Source: Antrihabitans cavernicola
Lineage (GTDB): Bacteria > Actinomycetota > Actinomycetes > Mycobacteriales > Mycobacteriaceae
NCBI RefSeq assembly: GCF_008297975.1
Contig: NZ_VLNY01000003.1
Span: 186,001 to 250,000, forward strand
DNA: 64,000 nt
Direction: 5' to 3'
Shown: piece by piece, positions 45,251-53,384 of the stretch
How the letters are laid out: every line of letters begins with the position of its first letter
Numbering within the stretch: the first letter of the stretch is position 1
Position numbers and translations under genes: made by a program
The notes under the pieces: model-generated
The model's input: only the letters and a program-made list of their open reading frames with translations
What the model was told of the DNA's origin: nothing
Databases searched by the model: none

Positions 45251-45723
45251 AGTGTGCCTTTCGTGGGAACCACGGCGTCGCTTTCGTGGTTCGGTCTGCG
45301 AAAAGTGCAGCGTTCCGACGGGAATGCGGTCGGCATGCGTCATCACTCTAGATGGCCCGACTCGGTGTGACGACGATCCCCGGGGTTCGCGGAATGTCTC
45401 GCGGCGCGGCGTTGTTGGTGACGATTGCCCGACACTTTCGTGCTGATCGGATCGCGAGAGCGACAATTGCCGATCTGTCCGCTATTGTCTGGCGGCCGAG
45501 ACCGAAATTTCGCAGCGTGGCAAACCAGGGTCGAGGAACCGTTCTCGGTGCAGTTCGTGTTTCTCCAACCGCCGTTTCGGGCACTTTCGAACAACCCGAG
45601 ACGTTGACACAACACCAAGTTCGAGTGCACCACCGGCGGTCATGGTGACGGCGTCGAAACGGATCGTTTCGACGCGGCGATGCCAGGGCCGGGATACATG
45701 AAGGAAGACGAGGGGAAGAGACA
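45251..45723. other. 473-bp divergent intergenic region (cei / DUF4193)
   Basis: No convincing gene is present. Open frames of 60-98 codons here lack ribosome-binding sites and family-like sequence. The region should hold the cei and DUF4193 promoters. A TTGACA (45604-45609) is visible without a matching -10. The clearest element is the perfect inverted repeat at 45651-45675, listed separately. Confidence 0.6.
45651..45675. promoter_or_regulatory. Perfect 10-bp inverted repeat upstream of the DUF4193 gene
   Basis: GCGTCGAAAC (45651-45660) and GTTTCGACGC (45666-45675) flank GGATC. It ends 48 bp before the DUF4193 ATG. It could be an operator or a 5'-leader hairpin. Mechanism unknown. Confidence 0.5.
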
Positions 45724-46026
45724 ATGGCAACCGACTACGACGCACCGAGGCGAACCGAATCCGACGATGTGTCGGAGGATTCGCTGGAGGAACTGAAAGC
45801 CCGCCGCAACGAGGCGCAGTCCGCCGTTGTGGACGTGGACGAGTCCGATACCGCGGAGTCGTTCGAACTGCCGGGCGCTGACCTGTCCGGCGAAGAGCTC
45901 TCGGTTCGGGTCATCCCGAAGCAGGCGGACGAGTTCACCTGTGCGAGCTGTTTCCTGGTTCACCATCGGAGCAGGCTTGCGAGCAGCTCGAACGGCCAGC
46001 TGATCTGCATGGACTGTGCCGCGTAG
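45724..46026 (+). CDS. DUF4193 protein
   Basis: A 100-residue acidic protein (ATDYDAPRRTESDDVSEDSL) with a C-terminal zinc-ribbon-like pair: FTCASCFLVHHRSRL and LICMDCAA. This matches DUF4193 (M. tuberculosis Rv2699c). A AGGGGAAGAG site precedes the ATG. Its stop codon lies inside the first copy of a 29-bp tandem repeat. The function is unknown but the gene is highly conserved near sigA. Confidence 0.85.
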   Translation: MATDYDAPRRTESDDVSEDSLEELKARRNEAQSAVVDVDESDTAESFELPGADLSGEELSVRVIPKQADEFTCASCFLVHHRSRLASSSNGQLICMDCAA

Positions 46027-46075
46027 CGACGCGGTCCATGAAAATTGCCGCGTAGCGACGCGGTCCATGAAAGTT
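46018..46075 (+). repeat. Two tandem 29-bp hairpin repeats at the 3' end of the DUF4193 gene
   Basis: Two copies (46018-46046 and 46047-46075) begin GCCGCGTAGCGACGCGG and end TCCATGAAA(A/G)TT. They differ at a single base. Each holds the hairpin CCGCGT-AGCG-ACGCGG. A third partial copy (GCCGCGG) starts at 46078. Copy 1 begins at the last Ala codons and includes the TAG stop (46024-46026) of the DUF4193 gene. It lies between convergent genes, so it probably acts as a terminator. Confidence 0.8.
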
Positions 46076-46085
46076 GTGCCGCGGT

Positions 46086-46628
46086 TTATCTCGTCTCGGG
46101 CGCCGAGCTGCTAGCTCCGGCGTCCGAGACACCCATCGCGGCCAATAGTGCGGCAGGGCGGCGAGTGCTCAGCAACCAATAGGGCGTCGGATCGTCCGGG
46201 TCGTCGAGCACCACGAGCACCATCGACGGCACCCACGGTCGATGCTGCACGTATGCCGCTGGATCCAATTGCCGCCCGAGTGCGGCACTTTTTGCGCTGG
46301 CGGGAATGGATCCCGCTCGCGCGACCACGTTCAAGGGCAGATGCGCCCTACCGACCCGCAACTCGCCGGCACTCGCGCCGGCGGCGGGTACCACTTCGAC
46401 CGTCAGCCTGCTGAAGAACAACAGCACCCATACGGGCAGTGGGAACAGGATCACGTAGGGCAGCCAGGCCCGGAGGCCGGGGGCGCCCATGTGGATCTCC
46501 GCGGCCAACAGTCCCGTGATAGCCAAACCGATGGGCCACCACCACAGCGGAACCCATAGACGCTCGGAATATTTCGTTCCTGAGTCGCCATCGCGTTCGG
46601 CAGGAGCTGGCCGGGATTGTTCTGACAC
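46086..46628 (-). CDS. DUF3093 membrane protein
   Basis: A 180-residue protein with two transmembrane helices (LWWWPIGLAITGLLAAEIHM and LPYVILFPLPVWVLLFFS) followed by a soluble domain ending WVPSMVLVVLDDPDDPTPYW and STRRPAALLAAMG. These are DUF3093 hallmarks (Rv2698-like). It is divergent from dut. The function is unknown. Confidence 0.82.
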   Translation of the reverse strand: MSEQSRPAPAERDGDSGTKYSERLWVPLWWWPIGLAITGLLAAEIHMGAPGLRAWLPYVILFPLPVWVLLFFSRLTVEVVPAAGASAGELRVGRAHLPLNVVARAGSIPASAKSAALGRQLDPAAYVQHRPWVPSMVLVVLDDPDDPTPYWLLSTRRPAALLAAMGVSDAGASSSAPETR

Positions 46629-46674
46629 CAGTCCAGCCTAAACAGCCGCGGCCGTGGGCGTAGTCTCGGTCCAC

Positions 46675-47154
46675 GTGAGCGGCATACCCCCCATCGCCCT
46701 GCGGCGCCTCGACCCAGAGATAGCAATTCCCCAGCGTGCCCATGAGGGCGATGCCGGTGTCGACCTGTGCAGCACGGTCGACGTCACCATCGCACCAGGT
46801 GAGCGGACGCTGGTCGGAACCGGAATTGCGATCGCACTACCGGTCGGCACCGTGGGCCTGATCCATCCGCGGTCCGGCCTCGCGGCAAAGTCAGGGCTGT
46901 CGGTAGTGAATACGCCGGGCACCGTCGACGCCGGCTATCGCGGCGAGATCAAGGTGTGCCTGATCAACCACGATCTGCAGACGCCGATCGAGCTGCGACG
47001 CGGCGATCGGATCGCCCAGCTGCTGGTACAGCGGGTCGAGTTGGTCGACTTCGTCGAGGTCGACGAGCTGGACGAGACTGCTCGCGGAGCAGGCGGATAC
47101 GGGTCGAGCGGCGGCCACGCCAGCTTGTCTGCCGCGGTGACGAAGGGGGCATGA
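46675..47154 (+). CDS. dut: dUTP diphosphatase
   Basis: A 159-residue trimeric dUTPase that hydrolyses dUTP to dUMP. Motifs are [10 protein letters not shown] (motif 1), [11 protein letters not shown] (2), [14 protein letters not shown] (3), [10 protein letters not shown] (4), and the C-terminal motif 5 [14 protein letters not shown] at 46675 gives the normal length; GTG at 46654 is a weaker alternative. No ribosome-binding site is seen, but TAGTCT (46661-46666) lies 8 nt upstream, suggesting leaderless expression. It is followed by the DUF3710 gene, almost overlapping. Confidence 0.93.
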   Translation: MSGIPPIALRRLDPEIAIPQRAHEGDAGVDLCSTVDVTIAPGERTLVGTGIAIALPVGTVGLIHPRSGLAAKSGLSVVNTPGTVDAGYRGEIKVCLINHDLQTPIELRRGDRIAQLLVQRVELVDFVEVDELDETARGAGGYGSSGGHASLSAAVTKGA

Positions 47155-47156
47155 TC

Positions 47157-47987
47157 ATGTTCGGAAAGCGTAAGAAGGCAACCGATTCCGAGCCGGAGAC
47201 GTTCTTCGCGGACGAACCGCGCGGCTACCATCGAGCCCCCGACGACGACGCCGCGGACGACTTCGACGATGTCGCGGACGAGTACGCACCGACTGCGTCG
47301 GACGAGGATCGCGGACCGTACGACGCCAACGATGTCGAAGAAGACTCCTTCGAAGGCGAGCGACTGGATCTGGGCTCGGTGATCGTGCCCGTGCCCGCCG
47401 GCGGCCAGCTTCAGGTCGAGATGGGCCCGGACGGCGCCCCGCAAGCCGTGCACCTGATGTTGACCGATGTCGGTCGCATCACTGTCGCTGCCTATGCGGC
47501 ACCGAAATCGGCAGGGCAGTGGCGCGATGTCACGACCGACCTCGCCGACTCGCTGCGCAAGGACAACGGCTCGGTGAGTATCGAGAACGGTCCGTGGGGT
47601 CGCGAACTGGTGGCATCGGCCGAGGGCGCCGACATGCGTTTCATCGGTGTCGACGGCTACCGCTGGATGGTCCGGCTGGTCGCCGTCGGGCCGAAGGGAG
47701 CGGCCGAGGAAGGGCTGCCCCTTGTCGAGGCGGCGCGCGAAATTCTGCGGGAGACGGTCGTACGCCGCGGCGACGATCCGCACCCAGTGCGCACGCCGTT
47801 GCCGGTCGTGCTGCCGCAGGTGCTGGCGGAACAATTGATGGCCGCCCACCAACAGCAGTTGGCGCAGCAAGCCGCCGCCGAGCTGGAGCCGGCGTTACCC
47901 CAGCCGAGCGAACCGGAACCGCAGCAGCCGAAGCGGCCGCGACGCGGTGCGGGCGGCTCCGCAATGCAGCAGCTGGGTCGCCAGTAG
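47157..47987 (+). CDS. DUF3710 protein
   Basis: A 276-residue protein. It begins FGKRKKA, continues with an acidic segment (residues about 15-65), and then has the DUF3710 core (RLDLGSVIVPVPAGGQLQVE, GPWGRELVA, VDGYRWMVRLVAVG). The C-terminus is Pro/Gln/Glu-rich. It is the homologue of Rv2696c. The ATG at 47157 is preferred over ATG at 47151 because AAGGGGG is then 7-8 nt upstream. It follows dut in an operon. The function is unknown. Confidence 0.85.
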   Translation: MFGKRKKATDSEPETFFADEPRGYHRAPDDDAADDFDDVADEYAPTASDEDRGPYDANDVEEDSFEGERLDLGSVIVPVPAGGQLQVEMGPDGAPQAVHLMLTDVGRITVAAYAAPKSAGQWRDVTTDLADSLRKDNGSVSIENGPWGRELVASAEGADMRFIGVDGYRWMVRLVAVGPKGAAEEGLPLVEAAREILRETVVRRGDDPHPVRTPLPVVLPQVLAEQLMAAHQQQLAQQAAAELEPALPQPSEPEPQQPKRPRRGAGGSAMQQLGRQ

Positions 47988-47993
47988 CGGAAT

Positions 47994-48707
47994 TCAGAGC
48001 ACGAAACCCGTTGCAGCCAAAGCAGTTACGGCGCCGTTGCCCAGTTCCGCCGGGTCGGCGCCGATCCTGTCCAGGGTCGTACGGAACAGCCCGGCGCGGG
48101 GGAGTCGAGCGGCCCACTCCTCGCCGACGGCCAGCGGGTGCACCGGATCGTCGACGGCCGAGCAGATGCCGACAGGCACCGTGCACCCCGACAGGTCGTC
48201 GAGCGTGGGCGCACCGTAGCGCGCGGCTTCGTCGAGCGCGGCGGGCAGGTCCGGCCACTGCTGATGCCACGATGCGGTCAGGGTATCGGCGAGCCATGGT
48301 GGACTACTGGCACGCATCTCGGCGGTGACCGAGTCGAGTCCCTGGTCGCGCAGTTTCTGGGCGGTGAATGCCGCGCTCAGGGCGGCGGGAGCACTGCCTG
48401 ATGCTCCGGTCCACGGGGGCAGAGCAACCAGCACGGCAACAGCTGTGGCGTCGGCTTCGATCGCCCAATTCACTGCGGCGGCAGCACCGAGGGAAATGCC
48501 GCCGACCAGAATCGGGCCGTACCGCTGCGACGCATCGACCATCGCTGTGACGTAACTCTCGATGACGCGGCGCGGGTCCGGTTCGACGGCGATCAGCGGA
48601 ATCGAGAGGCCGCTCACACACGGCCCGAAGGCAACCTTCGCAAATGCCGCGTTGGAGCCTGTACCAGGCAAAACAACGGCGGCACGAGGCCGCGGACCAG
48701 GCTGCAT
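47994..48707 (-). CDS. Alpha/beta hydrolase-like protein (Rv2695 type)
   Basis: A 237-residue hydrolase. The oxyanion segment is VVLPGTGSN. The nucleophile elbow is GGISLGAAAA, a variant of GxSxG. An Asp candidate lies in CSAVDDPVHPL, where a His follows. It is convergent with the DUF3710 gene and divergent from the OB-fold gene. Its ATG has GAGG nearly adjacent, so the start is less certain. The substrate is unknown. Confidence 0.75.
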   Translation of the reverse strand: MQPGPRPRAAVVLPGTGSNAAFAKVAFGPCVSGLSIPLIAVEPDPRRVIESYVTAMVDASQRYGPILVGGISLGAAAAVNWAIEADATAVAVLVALPPWTGASGSAPAALSAAFTAQKLRDQGLDSVTAEMRASSPPWLADTLTASWHQQWPDLPAALDEAARYGAPTLDDLSGCTVPVGICSAVDDPVHPLAVGEEWAARLPRAGLFRTTLDRIGADPAELGNGAVTALAATGFVL

Positions 48708-48855
48708 GCCTCGATTTTGCCAAGAACGTTTTTGTACCGGCGCACCGAGTGGTTCGTGTATCAGGATGGGTCTACAGTCGACTTCGGATGGCCTGGAAGG
48801 TAGTAGTTTCGAGGCCGAGATTTGCACCGCACCACAATTGCTCGAGGAGCGCGCC

Positions 48856-49233
48856 ATGGCATCCCCCGCCACAGGCTATTTTCGACGGCTGGGCAAGAAG
48901 TTGACCGAGGACATCGATCAACGCGACGCCCGCGAAATGGCAGAGACCGCCGACGCCTCGGGAGCGCAGCGGGCGTCGGAGTGTTGCCGCGGTGACGAGG
49001 TCACCATGCTGGGCAGGCTCCGCAGCGTCGAGGCATGCCCGAAGGCCGCGGGTGCGGGCATGGAAGCCGAATTCTTCGATGGCACCGACACCATCACCCT
49101 CGTATGGATCGGTCGTCGTCGCATTCCTGGCATCGAACCGGGCAAGACCGTCAAGGTGCGGGGCCGCGTCGGTGAACGCGGGTCGGACAAGGTGATCTAC
49201 AACCCGTACTACGAACTGCAGGAAAACAGCTAG
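48856..49233 (+). CDS. OB-fold nucleic-acid-binding protein (Rv2694c type)
   Basis: A 125-residue protein. A helical N-terminal segment (GYFRRLGKKLTEDIDQRD) is followed by an OB fold with GDEVTMLGRLRSVE, VWIGRRRIPGIEPG and KVRGRVGERG. GAGGAG lies 6 nt before the ATG. Such OB-fold proteins bind nucleic acid (tRNA anticodon-like type). It is conserved beside DUF3159 and the TrkA genes in actinobacteria. Confidence 0.83.
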   Translation: MASPATGYFRRLGKKLTEDIDQRDAREMAETADASGAQRASECCRGDEVTMLGRLRSVEACPKAAGAGMEAEFFDGTDTITLVWIGRRRIPGIEPGKTVKVRGRVGERGSDKVIYNPYYELQENS

Positions 49234-49274
49234 CGGATTCCCGGGTCGGCCATGCCTTGTGGCACCCTCGTCTG

Positions 49275-49922
49275 GTGACCGACAACCAACCCCAGACCAT
49301 CCTCGAGCAACTCGGGGGCATCAGCGGGTTGATCTACTCGACCCTGCCGATCCTGGTGTTCGTGCCGGTCAACAGCATTTTCGACCTCACAGTGGCAGTC
49401 TGGTCGGCGCTGGGCGTTGCTGCCGCGATCCTGGTCTGGCGGCTGATCCGTCGAGGTCCCGTGCAGCCTGCGATCTCCGGATTCATCGGCGTCGGTGTCT
49501 GCGCGTTCATCGCGTACCGGACCGGCGATGCGAAGGGCTTTTTCCTCTTCGGTATCTACACCAGCCTGCTCTACGGCGGCGTGTTTCTGGTGTCGATTCT
49601 GGTTCGCTGGCCGCTGGTCGGCGTGCTGTGGGGATTCCTGAACGGGCACGGCAACTCGTGGCGCTCCGACCGTAGGGCATTGATCGGCTACGACATCGCC
49701 ACCGCCGCCTGGGTGCTGGTCTTCGGGGCGCGCTACCTGGTGCAGTCGCAGCTCTACGACGCCGACCAGGCGGGTTGGCTCGCTGTCGCACGTATCGCGA
49801 TGGGCTGGCCGTTGACCGCGTTGGCGTTCCTGGTCAGCGTGTGGGCCGCGCGGCGCGCAGACCACATGGTGAAGAAGAGCGAACCGGCCGTGGTCGAGGA
49901 CGCCGAAGACAAGCCTGCTTAA
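49275..49922 (+). CDS. DUF3159 membrane protein
   Basis: A 215-residue protein with about five transmembrane helices. The first is near LIYSTLPILVFVPVNSIFDL, and a later one is ALIGYDIATAAWVLVFGARY. It starts LEQLGGISGLIYS after TDNQPQTI, as in DUF3159 family members (Rv2693c). GTG at 49275 is used; an upstream in-frame TTG has no support. Its 3' end overlaps the convergent TrkA gene by 4 bp. The function is unknown. Confidence 0.8.
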   Translation: MTDNQPQTILEQLGGISGLIYSTLPILVFVPVNSIFDLTVAVWSALGVAAAILVWRLIRRGPVQPAISGFIGVGVCAFIAYRTGDAKGFFLFGIYTSLLYGGVFLVSILVRWPLVGVLWGFLNGHGNSWRSDRRALIGYDIATAAWVLVFGARYLVQSQLYDADQAGWLAVARIAMGWPLTALAFLVSVWAARRADHMVKKSEPAVVEDAEDKPA

Positions 49923-50575
49923 ACGCCGACCGCCGCTCGTAGCGCATCTTCGACCTCGACGGACGCCACGAACAGCAGTTCGTCGCCGCCTTCGAGCGGG
50001 TCGTCGGACTGCGGGACGATCACCCGACCACCACGCAGAATCGTGACCAGCGCGGCATCGCGCGGCAAGTCGAGCTTGCGGACCGGCTTGCCGGCAAGCG
50101 GTGTGTTGCCGGGCAGGGTGATCTCGACCAGGTTCGCCTGACCTTGACGAAACGTCATCAATCGCACCAGGTCGCCGACGGATACCGCTTCTTCGACCAA
50201 CGACGCGAGAATCCGCGGCGTCGACACCGCGACGTCTACACCCCAGGACGGGTCGAAGAGCCACTCGTTGCGGGGATCGTTCACTCGGGCAACGACACGT
50301 CTGATGCCGAACTCGGTCTTGGCGAGCAGGCTCAGCACCAGGTTGGCCTTGTCGTCGCCGGTAGCGGCGATCACCACCTCGTACGTCTCGAGTTTCGCGG
50401 CCTCCAGCAGGGCTAGCTCACACGCGTCTGCGTGGACCCACGTCGCCTCGGGAATCGCTTTCGAATCGACGTGATCGAGTTGGCGTTCCAGCAGCATCAC
50501 GTCGTGCTCCGCCCGGATCAGCTCACGGGCGATCGATCGTCCGACCGCACCCGCGCCGGCAATTGCGACTCTCAT
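49919..50575 (-). CDS. TrkA-type K+ uptake regulator (CeoC-like)
   Basis: A 218-residue RCK protein. The N-terminal NAD-binding Rossmann motif is AGAGAVGRSIARELI, and the C-terminal TrkA_C domain has NTPLAGKPVRKLDLP and GDELLFVASVE. It gates potassium channels or transporters in response to NAD(H)/ATP. It is the second gene of a two-gene TrkA operon (11-bp gap) like ceoB-ceoC in mycobacteria. GAGGA precedes the ATG. Confidence 0.9.
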   Translation of the reverse strand: MRVAIAGAGAVGRSIARELIRAEHDVMLLERQLDHVDSKAIPEATWVHADACELALLEAAKLETYEVVIAATGDDKANLVLSLLAKTEFGIRRVVARVNDPRNEWLFDPSWGVDVAVSTPRILASLVEEAVSVGDLVRLMTFRQGQANLVEITLPGNTPLAGKPVRKLDLPRDAALVTILRGGRVIVPQSDDPLEGGDELLFVASVEVEDALRAAVGV

Positions 50576-50586
50576 CGTCGATGTCC

Positions 50587-51252
50587 TCAGTTCTCTGCCG
50601 GTGGGGGGTTGCCTGCCAAGGCGACGGCCTCGCCGACCGTGCCGGAGACCGCGGCGATGTACACGGTGTCGTCGGCCTGGATGACGGTCTTCCGATTGGG
50701 GAGCACGCCCTCACCGAAGCGGACAATGAAGGCGACACGTGACCCGGTGGCGGTCTCGAGATCGGTGACGGTCTTGCCGAACCAGTCTTCGTGCAAGCTC
50801 AGTTGGGCAACGGCGACCGCACCGGACGGGTCGCGCCATTTGGTGATCTCGTTGTCCTGGACGAGGGTGTGCAGGAACCGGTCGGTGGTCCAGGGAACCG
50901 TTGCGACAGTAGGGATTCCGAGCCGTTCGTACACGGCGGCGCGCTTGGCGTCGTAAATCCGTGCGACGACGCGTTCCACTCCGAACGTCTCGCGCGCGAC
51001 GCGTGCCGAAATGATGTTGGAGTTGTCACCGGACGAGACGGCCGCGAATGCCTGGGCTCGTTCGATTCCGGCGTTCACGAGCACGTCCCGGTCGAAACCC
51101 ATTCCGACGACGCGATGGCCGGCGAAGTCGGGTCCGAGTCGCAGAAACGAGCTCTCGTCTCGATCGATCACGGCTACTTCGTGCCCGATACGTTCCAGAC
51201 CCGCGGCGAGTGCCGAGCCGACGCGTCCGCATCCCATCACGACTACGTACAA
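50587..51252 (-). CDS. TrkA-type K+ uptake regulator (CeoB-like)
   Basis: A 221-residue RCK protein. The Rossmann motif is MGCGRVGSALAAGLE, the NAD-binding acidic residue is in VIDRDES, and the C-terminal TrkA_C domain follows (EDWFGKTVTDLETATGSR). The TTG start at 51252 fits the family beginning (YVVVMGCGRVG) and has GGGAG upstream. It is the first gene of the trkA pair and is divergent from the APC transporter. Confidence 0.9.
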   Translation of the reverse strand: MYVVVMGCGRVGSALAAGLERIGHEVAVIDRDESSFLRLGPDFAGHRVVGMGFDRDVLVNAGIERAQAFAAVSSGDNSNIISARVARETFGVERVVARIYDAKRAAVYERLGIPTVATVPWTTDRFLHTLVQDNEITKWRDPSGAVAVAQLSLHEDWFGKTVTDLETATGSRVAFIVRFGEGVLPNRKTVIQADDTVYIAAVSGTVGEAVALAGNPPPAEN

Positions 51253-51395
51253 CGCTTGTCACTCCCCATCACTGTTGCTGCCCACGGCATGGAACCGTAC
51301 CGCCGATCACACCACGGCGCGCCTGCATCGGCGCGGATCGGGTCGAGGTGGTGGTGCTCGAAATGGATGTTCCCGGTTGCGGCTACGCTTTCCCG

Positions 51396-53384
51396 GTGTC
51401 CAAGCTCACGACGGCGACCAAGCGCCTCTTGCTAGGTAGGCCCTTCCGTAGCGACACACTGGGGCACACCCTGCTACCGAAGCGAATCGCCTTGCCGGTT
51501 TTCGCATCGGACGCGTTGTCGTCGGTCGCTTATGCGCCCGAGGAAGTCTTCCTCGTTCTCTCCACCGCGGGCCTGTCTGCGTACGTGTATGCGCCGTGGG
51601 TCGGCCTCGCGACCGCCGCGGTGATGATCGTCGTCGTCGCCAGCTATCGGCAGAACGTGCATGCGTACCCATCGGGCGGCGGTGACTACGAGGTCGCCAC
51701 CACCAACCTCGGCCCGACCGCAGGGCTCACCGTGGGTAGCGCGCTGCTGGTGGACTACGTGCTCACCGTGGCGGTGTCGATGTCGTCCGCGGCGTCCAAC
51801 ATCGGATCGGCTGTGCCGTTCGTCGCCGAACACAAGGTGCTGTTCGCAGTCGCGGCCATCGTGTTGTTGACCGCGGTGAACCTGCGTGGCATCCGGGAAT
51901 CCGGCATCGCCTTCGCCATTCCGACGTACGCATTCATCGTCGGCATGATTTTCATGCTCGGCTGGGGGCTGTTCCGCATCTATGTACTCGGCGACAACAT
52001 CAAAGCCGAGTCGGCAGGATTCGAACTGCACGGCGAGAATTCGCACCTCTACGGCATCGCATTCGCGTTTCTGATCGCACGAGCATTCTCGTCCGGCTGT
52101 GCCGCGCTGACCGGGGTCGAGGCCATCAGCAACGGCGTTCCCGCGTTCCGCAAGCCCAAGTCACGCAACGCTGCCACCACGCTGCTCATGCTGGGTGGCA
52201 TCTCGATTTTGTTGCTGCTCGGCATCATCCTGCTCGCGCAGAAGCTTGGAATCGTCTACGCGCAGGACCCGAGGACGCAGCTCGGTGGGGCGCCGGACAG
52301 CTATCAGCAGAAGACGTTGATCGCGCAGATCGCGCATTCGGTGTTCAGTGATTTCCCCGTCGCCTTCTTCTTCATCACCGTCGTCACCGCTCTGATCCTG
52401 GTGCTGGCCGCGAACACCGCGTTCAACGGTTTTCCCGTACTCGGGTCGGTGCTTGCGCAAGACCGGTTCCTGCCGCGCCAGCTGCACACCCGCGGCGATC
52501 GATTGGCCTTCAGCAACGGCATCCTGTTCCTCGCCGGTGCGGCCATCGCGTTCGTCGTGCTCTTCGGCGCCGAGGTCACCAAGCTGATCCAGCTCTACAT
52601 CGTCGGCGTGTTCGTGTCGTTCGTGCTCAGCCAGACCGGCATGATTCGACACTGGACGCGACATCTGCGTACCGAGACCGATCCGGCGGAGCGCTCGCGC
52701 ATGATGCGTTCGCGCGTCATCAATGCGATCGGCTTGACCATGACGGCGATTGTGCTGGTGATCGTGCTGGTCACCAAGTTCCTCGCCGGTGCCTGGATCG
52801 CCATCGTGACGATGACCGCGATCTTTGTTTTGATGCGACTCATCCGTAAGCACTACGACACGGTCGCCAAGGAACTCGCCGATACCGAGTGGGACGGCGT
52901 GCTGCCCAGCCGCACGCATTCGATCGTCCTGGTGTCCAAGCTGCACATGCCGACGATGCGCGCGCTCGCCTACGCACGGGCGACGCGACCGGACACACTC
53001 GAGGCCATCACCGTCAACGTCGACGAGCCCGACACCCGCGCTCTTGTGCGCGAATGGGAGAAGAGCGACGTGACGGTGCCGCTCAAGGTCGTCGAATCGC
53101 CGTATCGCGAAGTCACCAAACCGGTCCTCGACTACGTCAAGCGGGTGCGCAAGGATGCGCCGCGCGACGTGGTGACGGTCTTCATCCCCGAGTACGTCGT
53201 CGGCCATTGGTGGGAGCAGATTCTGCACAACCAGAGCGCGTTGCGGCTCAAGGGGCGGCTGTTGTTCGAGCCCGGTGTGATGGTGACGAGCGTTCCGTGG
53301 CAGCTGATGTCGTCCGAGCGCGCCAAGCGCGAAGGCTGGGAAGACGCACCTGGTGCAATTCGACGCGGTTATCAGGACAAGTGA
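51396..53384 (+). CDS. APC-superfamily permease (Rv2690c type)
   Basis: A 662-residue transporter with about 12 helices in the first 460 residues (PVFASDALSSVAYAPEEVF, SGGGDYEVATTNLGPTAGLT, ALTGVEAISNGVPAFRKPKS) and a soluble C-terminal domain of about 190 residues (HSIVLVSKLHMPTMRALAYA) that resembles universal-stress-type regulatory domains. The neighbourhood with TrkA proteins suggests potassium or amino-acid uptake, and KimA-type K+ importers share this architecture; that function is inference. GTG at 51396 follows TACGCT by 6 nt, with no ribosome-binding site, so it is likely leaderless. It overlaps the methyltransferase gene by 4 bp. Confidence 0.85.
   Translation: MSKLTTATKRLLLGRPFRSDTLGHTLLPKRIALPVFASDALSSVAYAPEEVFLVLSTAGLSAYVYAPWVGLATAAVMIVVVASYRQNVHAYPSGGGDYEVATTNLGPTAGLTVGSALLVDYVLTVAVSMSSAASNIGSAVPFVAEHKVLFAVAAIVLLTAVNLRGIRESGIAFAIPTYAFIVGMIFMLGWGLFRIYVLGDNIKAESAGFELHGENSHLYGIAFAFLIARAFSSGCAALTGVEAISNGVPAFRKPKSRNAATTLLMLGGISILLLLGIILLAQKLGIVYAQDPRTQLGGAPDSYQQKTLIAQIAHSVFSDFPVAFFFITVVTALILVLAANTAFNGFPVLGSVLAQDRFLPRQLHTRGDRLAFSNGILFLAGAAIAFVVLFGAEVTKLIQLYIVGVFVSFVLSQTGMIRHWTRHLRTETDPAERSRMMRSRVINAIGLTMTAIVLVIVLVTKFLAGAWIAIVTMTAIFVLMRLIRKHYDTVAKELADTEWDGVLPSRTHSIVLVSKLHMPTMRALAYARATRPDTLEAITVNVDEPDTRALVREWEKSDVTVPLKVVESPYREVTKPVLDYVKRVRKDAPRDVVTVFIPEYVVGHWWEQILHNQSALRLKGRLLFEPGVMVTSVPWQLMSSERAKREGWEDAPGAIRRGYQDK

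Noticed and set aside
45604-45609. TTGACA as the DUF4193 -35 box
   Set aside because: No TANNNT element occurs at the correct distance.
45352-45648. 98-codon plus-strand frame in the cei/DUF4193 gap
   Set aside because: No ribosome-binding site, no family-like segment, and it lies in a region expected to contain promoters.
46654-46674. Longer dut start at 46654
   Set aside because: It adds seven residues with no ribosome-binding support; the GTG at 46675 fits the family length.
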